Below, in pieces: positions 62,529-64,000 of a stretch of 64,000 bases of DNA (the first letter of the stretch is position 1; every line of letters starts with the position of its first letter). A program made the translations under genes and the position numbers. The stretch covers positions 1 through 64,000 of the forward strand of contig NZ_FOCP01000007.1 of NCBI RefSeq assembly GCF_900110145.1, read 5' to 3'. The notes below the pieces were generated by a model. It saw only the letters and a list, made by a program, of their open reading frames with translations. It searched no databases and had not been told where the DNA came from. The stretch is from Nitrosomonas marina. Its GTDB lineage: Bacteria; Pseudomonadota; Gammaproteobacteria; Burkholderiales; Nitrosomonadaceae.

Positions 62529-64000
62529 TTAGTTTCTAAGTGGTTTGCCTGTTTTTAATGTATGTTCAATGCGAGCCTGTGTTTTCTCCGTCGCGAGTAG
62601 TTCCATGAACGCAGCGCGTTCAAGCTCGAGAAACCATTCTTCATCGACCAGACTTCCCGGTGTCAGATCACCCCCACACATGACAAATGCTATTTTTTTT
62701 CCGATCAGGAAATCATGATCGGAAATGAAACCGCCTTCATGCATATTGACAAGCATGCTCTCAATCGTTGCAGCACCGGTATTTCCGGCCACAGGTATTG
62801 CCCGTTGTCTTAGCGGTGGACGATAGCCCGACTCAGCCAGGGCCAATGCCTGTAATTTAGCAGCGTGCAGCAATTCAAAACGATTCATAATAATAGTATC
62901 GGCTGGACGTAAAAAACCGAATTCCTTAGCCTGTTCCGCGCTTTTTGCCAACTCTGCCAATGCTACTGTTTGATAATATTTTTTTAATTGTGGAAACGGA
63001 TCATTTTCCACCGCGGTTTGTGCGGCTCTGAACGCCAGTTCCTTACAACCACCGCCAGCGGGCAGCAAGCCGACCCCCGCCTCTACCAGACCGATATAGG
63101 TCTCCATAGTAGCGACAGTATGGTCACAATGCATGATAAATTCACACCCGCCCCCAAGTGCCATACCGTCCACAGCTGCAACCGTTGGAATCATAGAATA
63201 TCGGAGTGCCTGCGATATCTGCTGAAACTGGGCAATCATGGCCTCCACTTCAGCCAGCTTCCTTGCCATCAGCGCATCCGCCATATCCAGCTCTCGGGCA
63301 GCCTTCAGGACAGTCGCCTGTGCTGATTTTTTAAACTGTTTGAAAAACCTTTCAAATACGGATGGCGGCGCCGGCTCACGTTTTTCAACTTGAGGCGGTT
63401 TCGGACGTTCAGTTGCCTGTTTTAAATTAGCACCCACAGAAAAAGGTGGCTCCGTCTGCCAGATCACCAGGGCCTGCCAGTTTTTCTCGGCTTCCTCGAG
63501 TCCATCCTGAATTCCATTGAGCACATCCTTGCCTATAGTATGCATTTTGCTCTTGAAGCTCAGTATGGCTGTCTTATCACCTGTATGCCACATCCTGACC
63601 GCATCGGTTTCGAAAATGGTCTCACCGTAGGTCTTATCTTCGCCGATCAGCAGATCGGGATACAATTGCCGTCGATAAACGGGCAGTGCCGAACGCTTAT
63701 GCATCGAACCCGATGCCGGAGCGAAGGAGCCACGGGGTGTATGTACAGCTGCTACCTCTTGATCGCTGATTTTCGTAACCCAGGAAGGTAACGGTGTATC
63801 ACGCATACATTTACCTGCTGCGATATCTTCATTGATCCAACCGGCCACCCGTTTCCAACCGGCTCTTTGCCAGATTTCAAATGGGCCGTGTTCCCAGCCA
63901 AAACCCCATCGTAAAGCCAGATCCAGATCACGTGCATTATCGGCGATATGCGCCAGTTGAACGGCACAGTAATGAAATAAATCACGGTGAATAGCCCACA
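62529..64000 (-). CDS. 3-hydroxyacyl-CoA dehydrogenase / enoyl-CoA hydratase, 5' part beyond the window
   Basis: Partial. The frame is open to position 64000 and shows RWGFGWEHGPFEIWQRAGW, the C-terminal part of a 3-hydroxyacyl-CoA dehydrogenase. After a linker a crotonase domain follows, with the oxyanion-hole segment AVDGMALGGGCEFIMHCD and IGLVEAGVGLLPAGGGCKE. Dehydrogenase first and hydratase second is the order of FadN-like proteins and the reverse of FadB/FadJ. The GTG-led start that a simple reading gives at 63848 is internal. It lies upstream of the FadA-type thiolase. Confidence 0.9.
   Translation of the reverse strand, partial: WAIHRDLFHYCAVQLAHIADNARDLDLALRWGFGWEHGPFEIWQRAGWKRVAGWINEDIAAGKCMRDTPLPSWVTKISDQEVAAVHTPRGSFAPASGSMHKRSALPVYRRQLYPDLLIGEDKTYGETIFETDAVRMWHTGDKTAILSFKSKMHTIGKDVLNGIQDGLEEAEKNWQALVIWQTEPPFSVGANLKQATERPKPPQVEKREPAPPSVFERFFKQFKKSAQATVLKAARELDMADALMARKLAEVEAMIAQFQQISQALRYSMIPTVAAVDGMALGGGCEFIMHCDHTVATMETYIGLVEAGVGLLPAGGGCKELAFRAAQTAVENDPFPQLKKYYQTVALAELAKSAEQAKEFGFLRPADTIIMNRFELLHAAKLQALALAESGYRPPLRQRAIPVAGNTGAATIESMLVNMHEGGFISDHDFLIGKKIAFVMCGGDLTPGSLVDEEWFLELERAAFMELLATEKTQARIEHTLKTGKPLRN

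Overview
The window is chromosomal DNA of a Gram-negative, motile proteobacterium of moderate GC. An E. coli-like BolA, a FadE/FadI/FadJ set and a complete exosortase A (XrtA) polysaccharide operon point to Gammaproteobacteria, with Betaproteobacteria not excluded. No rRNA, tRNA or CRISPR array was recognised.

Layout. 1-1533 is the edge of a genomic island at the 3' end of guaA. It holds a P4-type integrase cut off by the end of an IS21-like element, and a repeat-rich attachment region. 1534-4571 is guaA-guaB (GMP synthesis). 4764-8214 holds small envelope and redox genes. 8387-15913 is a tightly spaced fatty-acid beta-oxidation operon (fadE, fadI, fadJ, CoA-transferase). 15994-20728 carries a RibD-like reductase, a VOC protein, bolA, a ferritin-like protein and the overlapping pair pncA-pncB for NAD salvage. 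A glutamine-dependent NAD synthetase follows at 31.7 kb.

20959-29802 (minus strand) is the most unusual block. It has a TonB-dependent receptor, a YfiR-type periplasmic protein, a 1647-residue hybrid kinase (CHASE8-like sensor, HAMP, HisKA, HATPase, REC, REC, HPt, REC, PAS, GGDEF, EAL) and an HDOD protein. The last three look co-translated. YfiR normally inhibits YfiN, a diguanylate cyclase with a CHASE8 sensor, so this looks like a YfiR switch wired to a complete phosphorelay plus c-di-GMP output. 29803-31750 is a poor coding region with a decayed IS256-type transposase and one small lipoprotein.

34542-46397 (plus strand) is a chemotaxis cluster: degenerate EAL-HDOD protein, a candidate CheZ-like phosphatase, cheY, cheA, cheW, a transmembrane receptor ending in a CheR-docking peptide, cheR, cheD, cheB and a PAS-bearing receptor. 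A candidate sigma-28 promoter precedes it. 46576-47942 has an NlpC/P60 lipoprotein, an isoprenylcysteine-methyltransferase-like protein and a DUF4389 protein.

48069-58715 (minus strand) is a nine-gene XrtA exopolysaccharide operon: export lipoprotein, chain-length protein, tyrosine autokinase, outer-membrane protein, ATPase, deacetylase, FemAB protein, exosortase A fused to EpsI, and a glycosyltransferase. 59249-61209 is frmA-fghA (glutathione-dependent formaldehyde oxidation). 61263-64000 holds a second beta-oxidation pair, a thiolase and a hydroxyacyl-CoA dehydrogenase/enoyl-CoA hydratase that runs off the right edge.
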